Shown here in pieces: positions 21,967-33,408 of a stretch of 64,000 nucleotides of DNA. The stretch covers positions 29,215,115 to 29,279,114 of the forward strand of contig OX326959.1 of the NCBI GenBank assembly GCA_946800325.1, written 5' to 3'. Below the pieces are notes generated by a model that was not told the DNA's origin, ran no database searches, and worked only from the letters and a program-made list of their open reading frames with translations. A program made the position numbers and the translations under genes. Every line of letters starts with the position of its first letter. Position 1 is the stretch's first letter. Origin of the DNA: Luzula sylvatica (lineage: Eukaryota; Streptophyta; Magnoliopsida; Poales; Juncaceae).

Positions 21967-22256
21967 CACTACAACACATATGGACTATTGGGGCAGCCAA
22001 AACTGACCCAACAAAACCTCAAAACCGTCCCTATAGGTTATTGGGTCGGTGAGACGACCCTAAATAGGTGTCCCTAAAAGCTGCATTCTTGTCAGGGGCG
22101 GGCCGACCCTATAAATTTTTTGGGGCGGTATTTAATGGGGCGGGCCGACCCTATAACCATCAGTCAATTCACAACATAAATAGTACTGTCAGTACTGACG
22201 CGTCAGCTAATGGGGCTGGCCGACCCTAATAGTATTTATTAATATTTTTTTAATTT

Positions 22257-22317
<61 letters not shown>

Positions 22318-25281
22318 TGATACAAAATACACAAACATATATTTCTCGATGATACAAAATACACAAACATATATTTTCCGACGATACAAATTACAAATAC
22401 AAAATCAAATTATAAATTACAAACACACATCAATAGCAAAAAGTATATTAACCCATCAGTAGCAAAAAGTATATCAATAACAAATTACATATATTTTCCG
22501 ACGATACAAATTACAAATTACCACCTCCCTCCATGGCCCCTCAGTAGCCAACCACCATCCTCATGATCTTTCAATTAACCCATCTATTCCTAAAATAAAA
22601 CACAAACAATTAATAAAGAAGAATTTACATTTTTACCATTCTAAAACCCAAAATATTACATTAATCATTCCAAATATAAAAACATCATATTTATCCTTAG
22701 GTAATAATTTCAAAAAGAAAAAATTATCAGAAAACTGAAAAACGATTTTGTAAAATGTTATATAAAAATGATTAGTACTATAATATCAAAATAAATTAAT
22801 AGAAGTATTTAACAAAAAATCTGTGAAGAGATACTTAATTAAAACCTTAAAAAAATATTTGAAAACAACAAAAAAGCAATGAAAAAATGACTATAAAAAA
22901 TTAGAAAAAAAAACTGACAGAAAAAACACTAAATTGAAACCCTAATTTTTTTTTCATGGCAAATTATTATGCAATCAAGTTTTCAATATATAATTTTAGA
23001 GGGGTATTTGTGAAATTATTACTTCTTTATTTTGGAAGGAAACGGGATAATGTTATGCGTACCACTGTTTAGACATGTTTGGTAGTTTTAAATCGAGCTC
23101 CTTGCCATACAAAATCAAATATCCATTTTTGTATACTGAAATAAAAGAATAAACAAAATGATTTGCCAATTTACCAAATTACCCTTTTTTGAAAATTTGT
23201 AATAAAATCTACGAAGAAAATAATTACAAACCTATTTGAGGCTTGTTCCAGGGCTCGAAGCTTGTACCAGGGCTCGAAGCTTGATAAGCCTTGTGCCAGG
23301 GCTCGAATAGAGAGCCAAAGAAAACAGTAAACCCTAATTCAGTAAGAGAGAGAGAAAGAAATCAGTCGAGAAGTACGAGAGAGAGAGAAAGAAATTACCG
23401 CAAAGAGAGAAATCAGGCGAGAAGAGAGAATAGAGAGCGTCCGAGCCGATCGTCCAACTGTTTGTCGAGAAGTGGGGGATCCATATCCTCATTGAAAAGA
23501 ACAGCAAATATTAATACTTAAAACAGTTTTAAAAAGGTCACATTTGGTGGTTGGAATGGATATCTGCATTTCAAATTCAAAATTTTGAAATTATGAATCA
23601 ACTTGAATCAGTGATTTCCAGTTTTTAAGTCCATTCATGCCTTAATGAAGCTTAATTGGCTCTGAATTGGGCACATTTTAACCCATTTTCGCCTCAAATG
23701 TATCTTTAATTTTGCAATTAAACAAACAAACAAACAAAAAGAGCACAACCTTTCTGGTATTTGAATCTTTAGGGTAAAGACTCCTTTCGAGTAAACAGTC
23801 TCTTCTGGTCCCTCAATTCCTATGAAGATTCAAAATAACAAATTCAGAAACTACTAGGAAAATCTCAAATATCACAATTTCAGACCTTATTATGATTTGT
23901 AATTCTACGTTATGTATAATTACAAATAAAAGTATTGCTGCTAAAAGGAGTAAAGAACATATTGGCTTCGAAGCTAGAGAGAGAAAGATTATCCTTGTCA
24001 GAGAAATTAAGGGAAACTCCTAGATAGAGAAAGATTCGATTAGTATAAATGCCCCTAATTAATGAATTTCGACCCTAATTAACAGCGAAAAAAAAACAGT
24101 AAATGAATTAACACATGAAATTAACCCTAATTTCGACCCTAATTAAAAGAAGAACAAAAAAAATTTAATTTTCCAGTAAATAAAAACAGTAATAAAAATT
24201 GACCAAATTATTTTGTGTAGTGAAACAAAAATTATTTTGACCCAAATTTACCAAAAAATGACCTAATTTCGACCCTAATAAAAACAGTAGTAAAAAACGT
24301 TAGAAAAACCAGAAAATTTGTAATAAAAGTATCTAAAAAAATCATTTTGTGTAGTGAAATTTGTAATAAAAGTACCTAATTTCGACCCTTACTTTCGAAA
24401 ATTTGCAATAAAATCGATGAACAAAATAACACGAGAAATTGAGGCAGGAGAAGTGGCAGGAGAGAAAATAACCTTGAATAACACGAGAAAATAACACGAA
24501 AAATTACCCCTTATTTTTCGAAACAAAATTTCAGATCTAGTATAAATTGAGGAATTAACACATGAAATTACCTTGAATCGAAGTGAGAGAGCACGAGAGA
24601 GTGGCAGGAGAAGTTGAGAGAGAGCACGAGAGAGAGGCCATGGCTCGGTTTGTCGAAACGAAGAAAGAGAGCACGAGAGAGTGGCCGGGCTGTCGTTTGT
24701 CGAATCGAAAGAGAAAAAAAGGAGAGAGTGGGAGGATTTGAGAGAGAGAGAGCACGAGAGAGACGGAAGGAAGATTTCTCGGCTCAACCCTAGCCGAGAA
24801 GAAGTGGGAGAGAGAGCGAGAAATGGTGAAGAGGAAAAAAGGGGAAGAAAGAGCGGAAAGAGAGAGAGAGAGGAAAAAAAAAGGGAAGAGAGGTTCCGGC
24901 GAGAGAAAAAACAAAAGAAAAGAAAGAGGGAAGACTACCGTCAGATTTTGGGTCGGTGAAAATTTGGGGCAGGCCGTTACAATAGACTATTGGGTCGGCC
25001 AACTATTGGGACGGGCGGTTACAAAAGACTGTAGGGTCGGTACGGACTGTAGGGACGGGCTGCCACAAACGTTTGGGGCGGGCTGACCCAAATTTCACCC
25101 GACCCAATAGTCTTTTTGGGACGGTACAAATGTTTTGGGACGGGCAGACCCTGTTTTTTGAACATATTGGGGCGGGCTGACCCTGATTTGACCGACCCTG
25201 ATGTGTTATTGGGGCGGACAGACCCAATAACAACACAAATTTAGGGGCGGCCCGACCCTAAAAAATAATTATGTTGTAGTG
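21967..25281. mobile_element. CACTA (En/Spm-type) non-autonomous element
   Basis: Termini CACTACAACA (21967) and TGTTGTAGTG (25272-25281) are exact inverted repeats, with a 3-bp duplication CAC on both sides (21964-21966, 25282-25284). Both ends carry the expected subterminal repeats (GGGGCGGGCCGACCC, TTGGGTCGG and their complements, at 22000-22230 and 24945-25260). The 3315-bp interior has no transposase. It contains an AT/AC microsatellite, three copies of CCAGGGCTCGAAGCTTG-like sequence (23245-23310), and GAGAGAGCACGAGAG-rich sequence (23340-23440, 24580-24930) that creates long spurious ORFs on both strands. Confidence 0.9.
22256..22316. repeat. (AT)n(AC)n compound microsatellite
   Basis: About 37 bp of AT dinucleotides followed by about 22 bp of AC, inside the CACTA element. 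Confidence 0.95.
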
Positions 25282-25284
25282 CAC

Positions 25285-25780
25285 ACCCATTCTCGTAAAT
25301 GTATGTATCTCGTAAATGACGAATGCGGGCAAGGAATCCAGAAGACACTCGATTGGCGAATGCGCATTCTCGATAGCCATACGGAACCTATTTACACTCG
25401 GTACTGTACCGGACCTAACCAACCAACTAGAACAGATCGAACAACCTCAATGCATTGTAAAAGGCTTATTCATTGCATTCGCTATACAGATGGAGCGTTG
25501 TAATATAATATTTCGAGACGAATGCATGACCCCTTTGATGATTCATCGCGTTATAATAGAAGAAATAAATATATGGACGTGGGAACGAAGAAATAGGCTG
25601 CATGATCACCCCCTGTGAGACCAAGAACTAACTAACATCACGTTCTTTCTCGTTCTTACGTTATTTGGAAGTTTTGTATAACTTTTTTTGTTGTACATTT
25701 TCTTTTCTTTTCCTAAAACCTCCATCTGATAAATGGGTTATGTAACTTACTCATCTATTAATAGAGTTTGTGCACGTCAC
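25285..25780 (+). pseudogene. possible LINE 3' relic
   Basis: The frame at 25316-25618 ends with a pattern like the tail of plant LINE ORF2 (A-I-Q-M-E-R-C-N-I-I-F-R ... W-E-R-R-N-R-L). It is followed by T-rich sequence resembling a LINE 3' UTR. No zinc-finger or RT motif is present. Weak; it could be unrelated intergenic DNA. It is the pre-insertion neighbour of the CACTA element and the solo LTR. Confidence 0.3.
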
Positions 25781-26161
25781 GTAAGATGAAGTTACAACTT
25801 GTTATCCAACAATAACACGCATACAACACGACATTATTGTCCGTCTTTCTCCCGAATTGGCATATTTCTTATATAGACGTTTTGCATATTTTCGTGTAAA
25901 TCGTTTGCCTGTTTTTGACAAAAGTTCTGCCGGAGTTGCCCCCCCTTGGCCTTTGCCTTCCGCCGCTATTTGAGAGGTGCTCTTCCTGTTTCCTTTTTAT
26001 ACTTTGATCTATCTTTAGCTTAAATTATCATAGTTATCTTTTCAGATTTCAATTACTGCTTTTATGAATGTAATGTAACATCAGAAAACATCAAATTTGT
26101 CATAAAAAAGCAAATCTAAATTACTCAAAGCCTTTGATGAAAAATCTTGTAATGCTTTTTA

Positions 26162-27571
26162 ATGGTGATTATAGAAACAAGAATGGCCGGGAACCAGCTG
26201 GACGGATCATATATGATTAACATTGACAATTTAGTTTTTTCCACGAAAGAAGTAAATCATTATCCAAGGCAAGGTGGAATTTATGGAAAAAATAGTGTTG
26301 ACATGCCTTTAATTCGGAAAATTGAAAACAACATCCGCCATAAAGATAAGGAAGCCTACGAGCCAAATATTATTTCCATCGGACCATATCACCACGGAAA
26401 TGTGCATACCAAAGCCATGGAAATGATTAAATATGAGTGCCTTGATTGCATTCTCAAATTGAACAAAGAAAAGAAGTTGGACGACTACATGAAGGCTCTC
26501 AAAGGTGTGGAGAAAGAAATAAGGAATTATTATGGTGATAACATCGGAATGGACAGAAATAGTTTTCTAAAATTGTTATTACTTGATGGATGTTTCGTGA
26601 TTCTAACTCTTCACGGGGTAAAAGGAATTTCACCGCCGTCGATGGATATGAACACGCCGAATACAAAAATAAGAATGAGAATAGATGAGAATATGGGCGA
26701 AACCATTTTAGATATGGAGGCACTAGAAGTTCGCGAAATCCAACCAAATAATCAAACTACTTGCCATAATACAAATTGGAATTCGATCTTGATTATAAAT
26801 GATATGTTACTCTTGGAAAACCAAATTCCTTCCTTTATCATCACCAAGATATATGAAATTGCAGCAGGAGAAAGCAACAATTTTTCATTATTAATGGGAA
26901 GTATGACAGGATATATAGAAGATACAATAGAATGCTACTTGACATCAAAAACTGCTTTTAATCGACCAAAAGATTTTCATCATTTGCTTCACTTGTGTCA
27001 CATGTACTTTAAACCTAACGAGGAAAAATTAGAGAGACGCAAACATCCTATTAGTCAGCCATATCATTGGAATCGAGCAACAGAATACGACAAATCAGGC
27101 ATCCTCCTCAAGAAAAGAGACTTTTGCAGTGATAACCCACATTCACTCCTCGACATTGATTTTTACAATGGAACGATGGAAATTCCTTGTTTGAATATTA
27201 ATCATAACACGAGATGTCTTTTTCGAAACTTACTTGCCTTTGAGTATTCATGTCCACAAATTGGGAATTATGTGACTGCATATATCATATTTTGGTCTCA
27301 ATTCATGAAAACGCCTGATGACGTGGCACTTCTCATGAAGAGGGGCATTATTGTACACCACTTAAACAGTGATGCCGAGGTCTCAGACCTTTTTACAAAG
27401 CTTAAAGAAGATATTGTGTTCGACTTCGATCGCCACTGTTACTTGAGTTCGACGTATTATGAGATGGAAGAGCATTATCAAAAGAACAAGCTTAGCTTGA
27501 TGAAATTGCATGGCAAAGTCGCATCCCAATTCTGTAGGGCACTTTCTGCAGTTACTCGAAAATACCCTTAA
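26162..27571 (+). CDS. DUF247 (UPF0481) family protein, 469 aa
   Basis: Single-exon ORF, ATG at 26162 to TAA at 27569-27571; a second ATG at codon 8 is an alternative start. Family hallmarks occur in order: A-Y-E-P-N-I-I-S-I-G-P-Y-H-H-G (residues 65-79), L-L-L-L-D-G-C-F (138-145), N-D-M-L-L-L-E-N-Q-I-P-S-F (213-225), then A-T-E-Y...G-I, L-L-D-I-D-F, F-R-N-L-L-A-F-E and D-D-V-A-L-L-M-K-R-G-I-I. DUF247 proteins are plant-specific, mostly of unknown biochemistry; a pair of them forms the male determinant of grass self-incompatibility. Most members end in a transmembrane helix after a Y-F-x-x-P-W-like stretch. This one stops at ...SAVTRKYP without it, and no missing helix is visible in the other frames downstream, so it may be a soluble variant or C-terminally truncated. 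Its frame is clean among dead transposons. Confidence 0.9.
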   Translation: MVIIETRMAGNQLDGSYMINIDNLVFSTKEVNHYPRQGGIYGKNSVDMPLIRKIENNIRHKDKEAYEPNIISIGPYHHGNVHTKAMEMIKYECLDCILKLNKEKKLDDYMKALKGVEKEIRNYYGDNIGMDRNSFLKLLLLDGCFVILTLHGVKGISPPSMDMNTPNTKIRMRIDENMGETILDMEALEVREIQPNNQTTCHNTNWNSILIINDMLLLENQIPSFIITKIYEIAAGESNNFSLLMGSMTGYIEDTIECYLTSKTAFNRPKDFHHLLHLCHMYFKPNEEKLERRKHPISQPYHWNRATEYDKSGILLKKRDFCSDNPHSLLDIDFYNGTMEIPCLNINHNTRCLFRNLLAFEYSCPQIGNYVTAYIIFWSQFMKTPDDVALLMKRGIIVHHLNSDAEVSDLFTKLKEDIVFDFDRHCYLSSTYYEMEEHYQKNKLSLMKLHGKVASQFCRALSAVTRKYP

Positions 27572-27739
27572 AAAGTTTAAATCATATGTAAATTTAGTAG
27601 CAAGCCAATTTCCTCTTCTTTTTTTAAATGAACCTAGAGCAAGTAACATACTCGACCGTGTTCTTTCCCATTTGATTAATACTGTGATATATATTATTTA
27701 GTAGAGATACATTGCCGCCCGTGCAGCTTCATAAGATGT

Positions 27740-28330
27740 TATCTATATTATTGGTTACAATTTAACTGCTATGATGGAGCTCTCTCGACGATCCAGTTGT
27801 GTTTAAGCAACACGACTCTTCAAGAAATCCTCACAGAGACTACGGCAGCAGACGCATGACAGAAGTTAGAGGGAATGTACATGAAGAAATCGGTCACGAA
27901 CCGGTTACGCTTGAAACAACGATTTTACTCTTTGAAGATGGCAAAAGGTACATCTATTAAGTCGCACATTTCAGATTATACCACGCTTCTAAATGATCAA
28001 TATGGTGTTGTTGTGTTCGTTGTCTCGGTCGTATAAAGGGTTCAAGGAGACTATGCTTCATAGTAAAGAGTCGCTTACTCTTGATGATATTAAGAGCAAT
28101 TTGCTAGTAAAATCTGACGCTGACAATGACTTGTCGGTAGCCGAGAATAATCATCAAGATGTTGAATTGTTTTAGCGAGCGAGGAAGACAAAGGGAGAAA
28201 ACTCAGAATTCAGAGCGGAGTCGTTCAAAGTTCAAGCATATAAATCTGACCTGTAACTATTGCAAGGTGAAGGACATATTAAGGCCAACTGTTACAAGCT
28301 CAAAACTAAACATAAGGCAGAACAAAAGGG
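27740..28330 (+). pseudogene. Copia gag relic (UBN2-type) with zinc-knuckle remnant
   Basis: Recognisable pieces in shifting frames: L-T-E-T-T-A-A-x-A-stop-Q-K-L-E-G-M-Y (the expected Trp is now TGA), R-L-K-Q-R-F-Y-S-L-K-M (27925-27950), H-I-S-D-Y-T-T-L-L-N-D, then after a frameshift L-L-C-S-L-S-R-S-Y-K-G-F (28000-28040) and L-T-L-D-D-I-K-S-N-L-L. At 28255-28310 a C-x2-C ... G-H-I-K-A-N-C zinc knuckle is split by a one-base deletion. No LTRs or pol are adjacent. A decayed fragment. Confidence 0.75.
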
Positions 28331-28385
28331 TATCCAATCCGAACATAACACAATTTCAATCTTTCAATCTTTTTCTCTCATAACA

Positions 28386-29570
28386 TATATAAATGGTTCA
28401 ATTTGGGTCCAAATTGGTTTAATTTTATATAAATGATTCAATTTGGTTCAATTAGGATCCAAGGTTCAATTTGGTTCAATTAGGGTTCAATTTGATTCAA
28501 TTTAACAATATTCGGGAAATCGAAATATTCAAGATACATGTATGGTAAAGCATATACTATCGTCGTGATAGGAAATAAAAAGTATATGTTCGAGAGAAAT
28601 ACCGTTTTAGTTTAATGTATATTTAAATTTTGATTTATGTGGTATCTGATATATTTATAGATTACATGATAGTGTAATGTTTATTTCAATTAATACCTTT
28701 TTGGTTATTTTTCATTGTTTTGTATATCGAATCGGGTCGTGTGATAGGTAATAAAATATTTTTTCGCGAGTCATATTGTTTTAAGAGTTAATGCATCTTT
28801 ATAATTTACTTTGTGTAGTATTTGATATATATTTATCGATTATGTATATTTTTCTCTCATAACATATATAAATATATTCACAAAAAATATAGGCATTCAA
28901 TTATCTAAAATATATTTAAACTACTGAAAAGAAAATATAATATTAAAATTAACATTATAAATTCATAACTCCAAAAATTGGTCGTAATTGTAAGGTGTTT
29001 CAATTCTTGAGGTAAATCAACAAAAGTTTACGAACAATTTACTTATGTTTGGGATAAGTAAAAGTTCATTCCACAGATAAATAACTATGTATTTATAATT
29101 TTAATTAGGATCTCATTTGATTTAATTTGGTTTATTTTGGGTCAATTATGGTGCAATTTGGTTATAAATAGTTCAATTTGGGTCAATTAGGATCCAATTT
29201 AGTACAATTTGGATCAATTGGGGTCCTATTTGATTCAATTTCGTTCAATTAGGGCTCAATTTAGTTGTAAACGATTCAATTTGGGTCAATTAGAGTCCAA
29301 TTTTGTTCAATAGTACAAATGATTCGATTTGGTTCAGTTAGAGTCCAATTTGGTACAATTCAGTTCGATTTGGTCCAATTCAGTTTGATTTGGTCCAATT
29401 TGGTTCAATTAGTGTCCAATTTGGTACAATTAAGGTTCAATTTGGTTCAATTTGTTTTAATTAGGGTTCAATTTGGTTCCATTAGGATTCAATTTGATTT
29501 AATTAAGGATTAATTTGGTTCAATTAGGGTCCCATTTTTTCAATTTGGGGTCAATTTTATTCAATTGAGT
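28386..29570. repeat. low-complexity CAATTTGGTTCAATTAGGGTC repeats around AT-rich spacer
   Basis: Two blocks (28386-28505 and 29110-29570) consist of degenerate 15-20 bp units built from TTCAATTTGGTTCAATTAGG. They are separated by ~600 bp of AT-rich DNA that contains no gene. The ORF at 29319-29513 is translation of the repeat. Confidence 0.8.
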
Positions 29571-29574
29571 AGAG

Positions 29575-29745
29575 TCATGCCGAGCCGAGTCGAGTCAAGT
29601 AGCGTCGAGACGAGCCGTGTCGAATCGAGCCGAGTTGAGCAGTGTCAAGCCGAGCCGAGTCGAGTCAAGCAGCGTCGAGACGAGCCGTGTCGAATCGAGC
29701 CGAGTTGAGCAGTGTCAAGCCGAGCCGGCTCGAGTCTAGTCGAGC
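29575..29745. repeat. 70-bp tandem repeat, GC-rich, ~2.4 copies
   Basis: Units starting CGAGCCGAGTCGAGTCAAG at 29581, 29651 and (partial) 29721 are nearly identical. Within each unit a 5-6 bp CGAGC/CGAGT motif recurs. Sharp GC island in AT-rich surroundings. Confidence 0.9.
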
Positions 29746-29942
29746 CGAATACCATTTTTAGTGTTAATCCATATTTATATTTTTATTTATGTAGTATTTG
29801 TTATATTTATGGATTACGTGATAGTATTATGTTTATTTTCGTGTAATGTTTATTTTGCGAGTCATACCGTTTTTAGTGTTAATGCATATTTATAATTTAA
29901 TTTATGTAGTATTTCATGTATATTTATAGATTATGTATATTT

Positions 29943-30160
29943 TGTTGGGTCCCGCGGCTAGATGCGCAACAGAAATTACAAAAAAATGTCAGCGAGAACT
30001 GATCACGAGGATCCGTGCAACTAAATTAAACATTGAAGGAAGAGTTTGTTTTTATTACCTCCGAATGACGCTTGATTCGGTGACAAAAACGGCGTTGTCT
30101 TGGAATTGATTGCGTCTAGCTCCAAACGATGAAGCCTCTACTCGCATCCACCGTGAAGGT
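29943..30160 (-). mobile_element. partial LTR related to the 21 and 41 kb copies
   Basis: Begins TGTTGGGTCCCGC (complement of the family's ...CCCAACA end) and contains CTACTCGCATCCACCGTGA, matching CTACTTGTATCCACCGTGA at 21.26 kb and the 41.5 kb LTR. It breaks off at ~30160; only the R/U5-like end is left. Confidence 0.6.
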
Positions 30161-30982
30161 ATAATGTCCTAGGCCTATGTAATAGTTACGAATGATTGTG
30201 TAATTCAACATTATTTATTCATAAAAATTTGTTATCATTATTATGGTTAAATGTATTTGGTTTAGATTTTAATCTTAAAAGAATAAAACATGAATGATAA
30301 TCTCAATCATATCGTCAAATTAAGTGACTTTGATAGTGAAACTATGAATCAAAGAAGATGTCATTCTAAAAGTATTCCCTAGTAATACATATGATGTCTG
30401 TAAAGACAAACATACTTGCCTGGGAAAGATTTCTACTCACACTAGAATGTTTGCACACTGAGGATACGTTTTGATAACCATGGATGATGGTTATGTAGTT
30501 TAGAACATAGGTATGTAACAAAGATCACATACTGGAATGATCAACACATGGGAATATGCATGGTTATTGTCATCAGCGATTTTCACAATGGTAAATCATG
30601 CGACCAAAGGTTGTCATGGATTCCTGTGTGTGGAACTTCATCGAAATATTTCTATGTCATCGTGACAGATGACTAAAAGGATGTTGTAGGATATGAAACG
30701 AAGCAGAGCGAGGAATGTGAGCAGCAAAGACGGTATTTGTTCCCCTTTTAAGAAGGAAATACATTTGGCCACCCGTTAAATTGGTACTGAAGAAATGCAT
30801 GGCCATGCTCATAATGATATTAACATTTATTGGTAATATAAGTTTGTCTTCTGTCAGTCTAATTCTTAATCAGGAAAAGCACGCTTATCATGCATTGTGA
30901 ATTTTCTTGTTTTCTTCATAAAACCGTTTTCTTATCAATTTAACTATGTATATCTAATATACATATGTTCATCTAATATATA
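30161..30982. other. no gene seen; probably retroelement-derived
   Basis: About 820 bp of moderately complex sequence without a sustained frame on either strand. It lies between an LTR fragment and the start of segment B. Confidence 0.35.
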
Positions 30983-31828
30983 CAACATAACGTAATTACT
31001 ACAATCATCCCTTAAGTACTCTTAAAATAACACAATGTAAATAAATAAATTGCATAATATAAATAACCCTAAATGGAATAATACAACGGTATGATTCAAT
31101 TCATGCCAAGCTCTCCAATTCTGCAATGTTCTTCATTCACGAAAGATCTCTCCAGTTGAGCCCTCACTTAGGCCTAGATTTCTTCACTCCGATTTTCCTT
31201 CCCTTGGATCGGAATAACATTTGGGCTTAACTCTCAGCCCCAAACTCTTCTTTTTATTATTAAGGCCCGCTCCAATATCGTTTCGATCCTTTAGTCCGTT
31301 AGTTCCTTCAACTAACCTTAGATCGCCTCTCAATTCTCTTTCAAACCCTGACAAGAAAATCATCTATACATCGAGAGAGGGGATCTTTCGCCATGAGAGG
31401 GAGAAGGGAATCTTCTTGTCATGAGAGAGAGTACAATGAATCAGTGTTGGTTTCTTCCGCCAGTTTCGTTCTATTGCAGTAATTGACTAATAGTGATTCT
31501 TTAAATAAAGACCAGGGCATAAACACAAATGCAGTAATTTGATGTCTATTAAATATACATCTGCAGTAATTAGACCAAATATCACAATCCAAACAATTAA
31601 TTTAGATTAATTACAGTAATTATCAGTATTAACTCTCATAACTGCATCAATCTAAACTGCATCAATCTAAACATGCCCTTAATGCCATGCTGACCTCTTA
31701 GGACGTCTAGGATTGAATTACAACTCCGTTTGGGGCTTCCTTTTCTCTCCGTGGCATTCATCTACTAGCAACTCGTGTTCTTCCTCTTTCATACTTGCAT
31801 AGTAATTTTAAGCTAGTATATAGTATGC

Positions 31829-32059
31829 GAGGATGGCTAAGATACTTAATTAAGTATCATGAGTTTGGTATTTAGAAATTTTTGACTATTGAATTTGTTT
31901 TGATATTTGTGTATTTAATGATGAGCACACGTTTTTATGAAAATCATTAATGATGAGTATAAATATTATTAAAAAACATAAATCTCAAATTAAATCCAAT
32001 AGTAAAAAAATCATAATTATCAAACTCATGATACTTAAATGAGTATCTTAACCATCCTC
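31829..32059. mobile_element. foldback MITE, copy in segment B
   Basis: Same element as at 14229-14458, here with an intact 9-bp TSD ATAGTATGC on both sides (31820-31828, 32060-32068). Being in both segments at the same place, it inserted before the segmental duplication. Confidence 0.85.
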
Positions 32060-32646
32060 ATAGTATGCCACTTCCACAGTAAAAATATTTTCTTAAATTA
32101 AAAATAAAAATAAAATAAAATGTGCAAGATATTCATGCTAAGCCACGGTAGAATTAATTATGACACTTTATGCAAGATATCTTTGTTAGGCACCCCTACG
32201 AGATTTTCATTGTTAGATATAATGATATATACATAATAAAACAAGTTGGCATTGATTGATTCTCAATAATTAAGCTAGCTAAACGAAGAGGATAATGATT
32301 TTCAAAGTACTTGTTGTTGTGAACATCTTGTTAATCGTTACACCATATCCTACCTCTTCGGCAAAAACTCAAGAATTACTACCATCTGTTCCACTAAATC
32401 TCGGCAAAATTGGGAACTGACAAAGAACATCAAGAAAATAAGGCGATTTCAAGGAACCATCCCAGATCGGTTGGGAAATTGATATAAGGTTTAGGTTGAT
32501 CTAAGTCATAGCCCCCTCGGGGTGTAGCGGACTTAGGGGTTTTCTCTTAGGTCGAAAGTAGAGTTAAGAATAAGCTCGTAAGGGTAATTCAAACCTCTAT
32601 CACTACCTATAGAATTCCCTACAACCAAACTCACAATTTAATAGAT

Positions 32647-33408
32647 ATGGCGACTAAGCAATCCTATTTGGATGCTGTAATTCAGGGCTTACCCAGTAAT
32701 TCAGATGGAGAATGGATTCTAGTGCAAAGAAAGAAGACTGTGAGAAATGACGCAAATCAAAAGTTTCGGGAGGCAAAAGCAAAGATTTTTAAAAACAAAT
32801 GTTTCAAATGTTTATCGACAAATCATTTTGTGGCTGATTGTCATGCTCCGTTTAGATGTTTTAAATGTGGAAAATTGGGTCATAAGCAACTGCAATGCAG
32901 GATAGGCCAAATGAAGAACCAAATATTTACAATTCCCTCTCAACCTCCCCCTGTAGCTAGATCAAAAGATATTACAAATATCAAATCCACAAATACACAA
33001 AAAATTCAAATTCCATCTACAAAGACTCATCTTCCTCCACCTACAAAAAGGACAGATCCTTCTTCTTCTTCTGATCTACAAATAATTCATAAAATTTATC
33101 TATCAAAAACAAACTCCCTATATTCTAATTCCAGGAAATTGAAAATAAAACTCACCAAAATACCTCTAAAATACTGCAATGCTGCAGATTTATCAACAAT
33201 GGTTGCTGGATTTGGGAAGTTGGTTCATATTGGAGATTTTGATATCAATTTGGAAATGTTACCTGAAATATCTTTGACAATAATATCCACAAATGGTGAA
33301 ATTCCAAATGGATTAGAAATAATAGATGAGTTTGAAAGTACCTTGGTTGAAGTACGGAAGGAAGAGGAGATATCACATGGAGGGATAATACAAAATTTGG
33401 AGGATTAA
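32647..33408 (+). CDS. LINE ORF1, N-terminal part with two zinc knuckles
   Basis: 253 codons from ATG at 32647. Two CCHC knuckles of the form C-x2-C-x4-H-x4-C lie at residues 52-65 and 71-84, flanked by basic sequence. A proline/serine-rich linker (~100-150) follows, then a ~75-residue region (L-K-I-K-L-T-K-I-P...) that could be an RNA-binding fold. ORF1 proteins bind LINE RNA and package it for target-primed reverse transcription. In plant LINEs the knuckles usually follow an N-terminal domain; here they are near the N-terminus. The TAA at 33406-33408 is probably an accident: the next frame continues as the rest of ORF1. Confidence 0.85.
   Translation: MATKQSYLDAVIQGLPSNSDGEWILVQRKKTVRNDANQKFREAKAKIFKNKCFKCLSTNHFVADCHAPFRCFKCGKLGHKQLQCRIGQMKNQIFTIPSQPPPVARSKDITNIKSTNTQKIQIPSTKTHLPPPTKRTDPSSSSDLQIIHKIYLSKTNSLYSNSRKLKIKLTKIPLKYCNAADLSTMVAGFGKLVHIGDFDINLEMLPEISLTIISTNGEIPNGLEIIDEFESTLVEVRKEEEISHGGIIQNLED

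Noticed and set aside
24389..25086. Several overlapping long ORFs on both strands
   Set aside because: They translate GAGAGAGCACGAGAG-type repeats inside a CACTA element; both strands are open because of composition.
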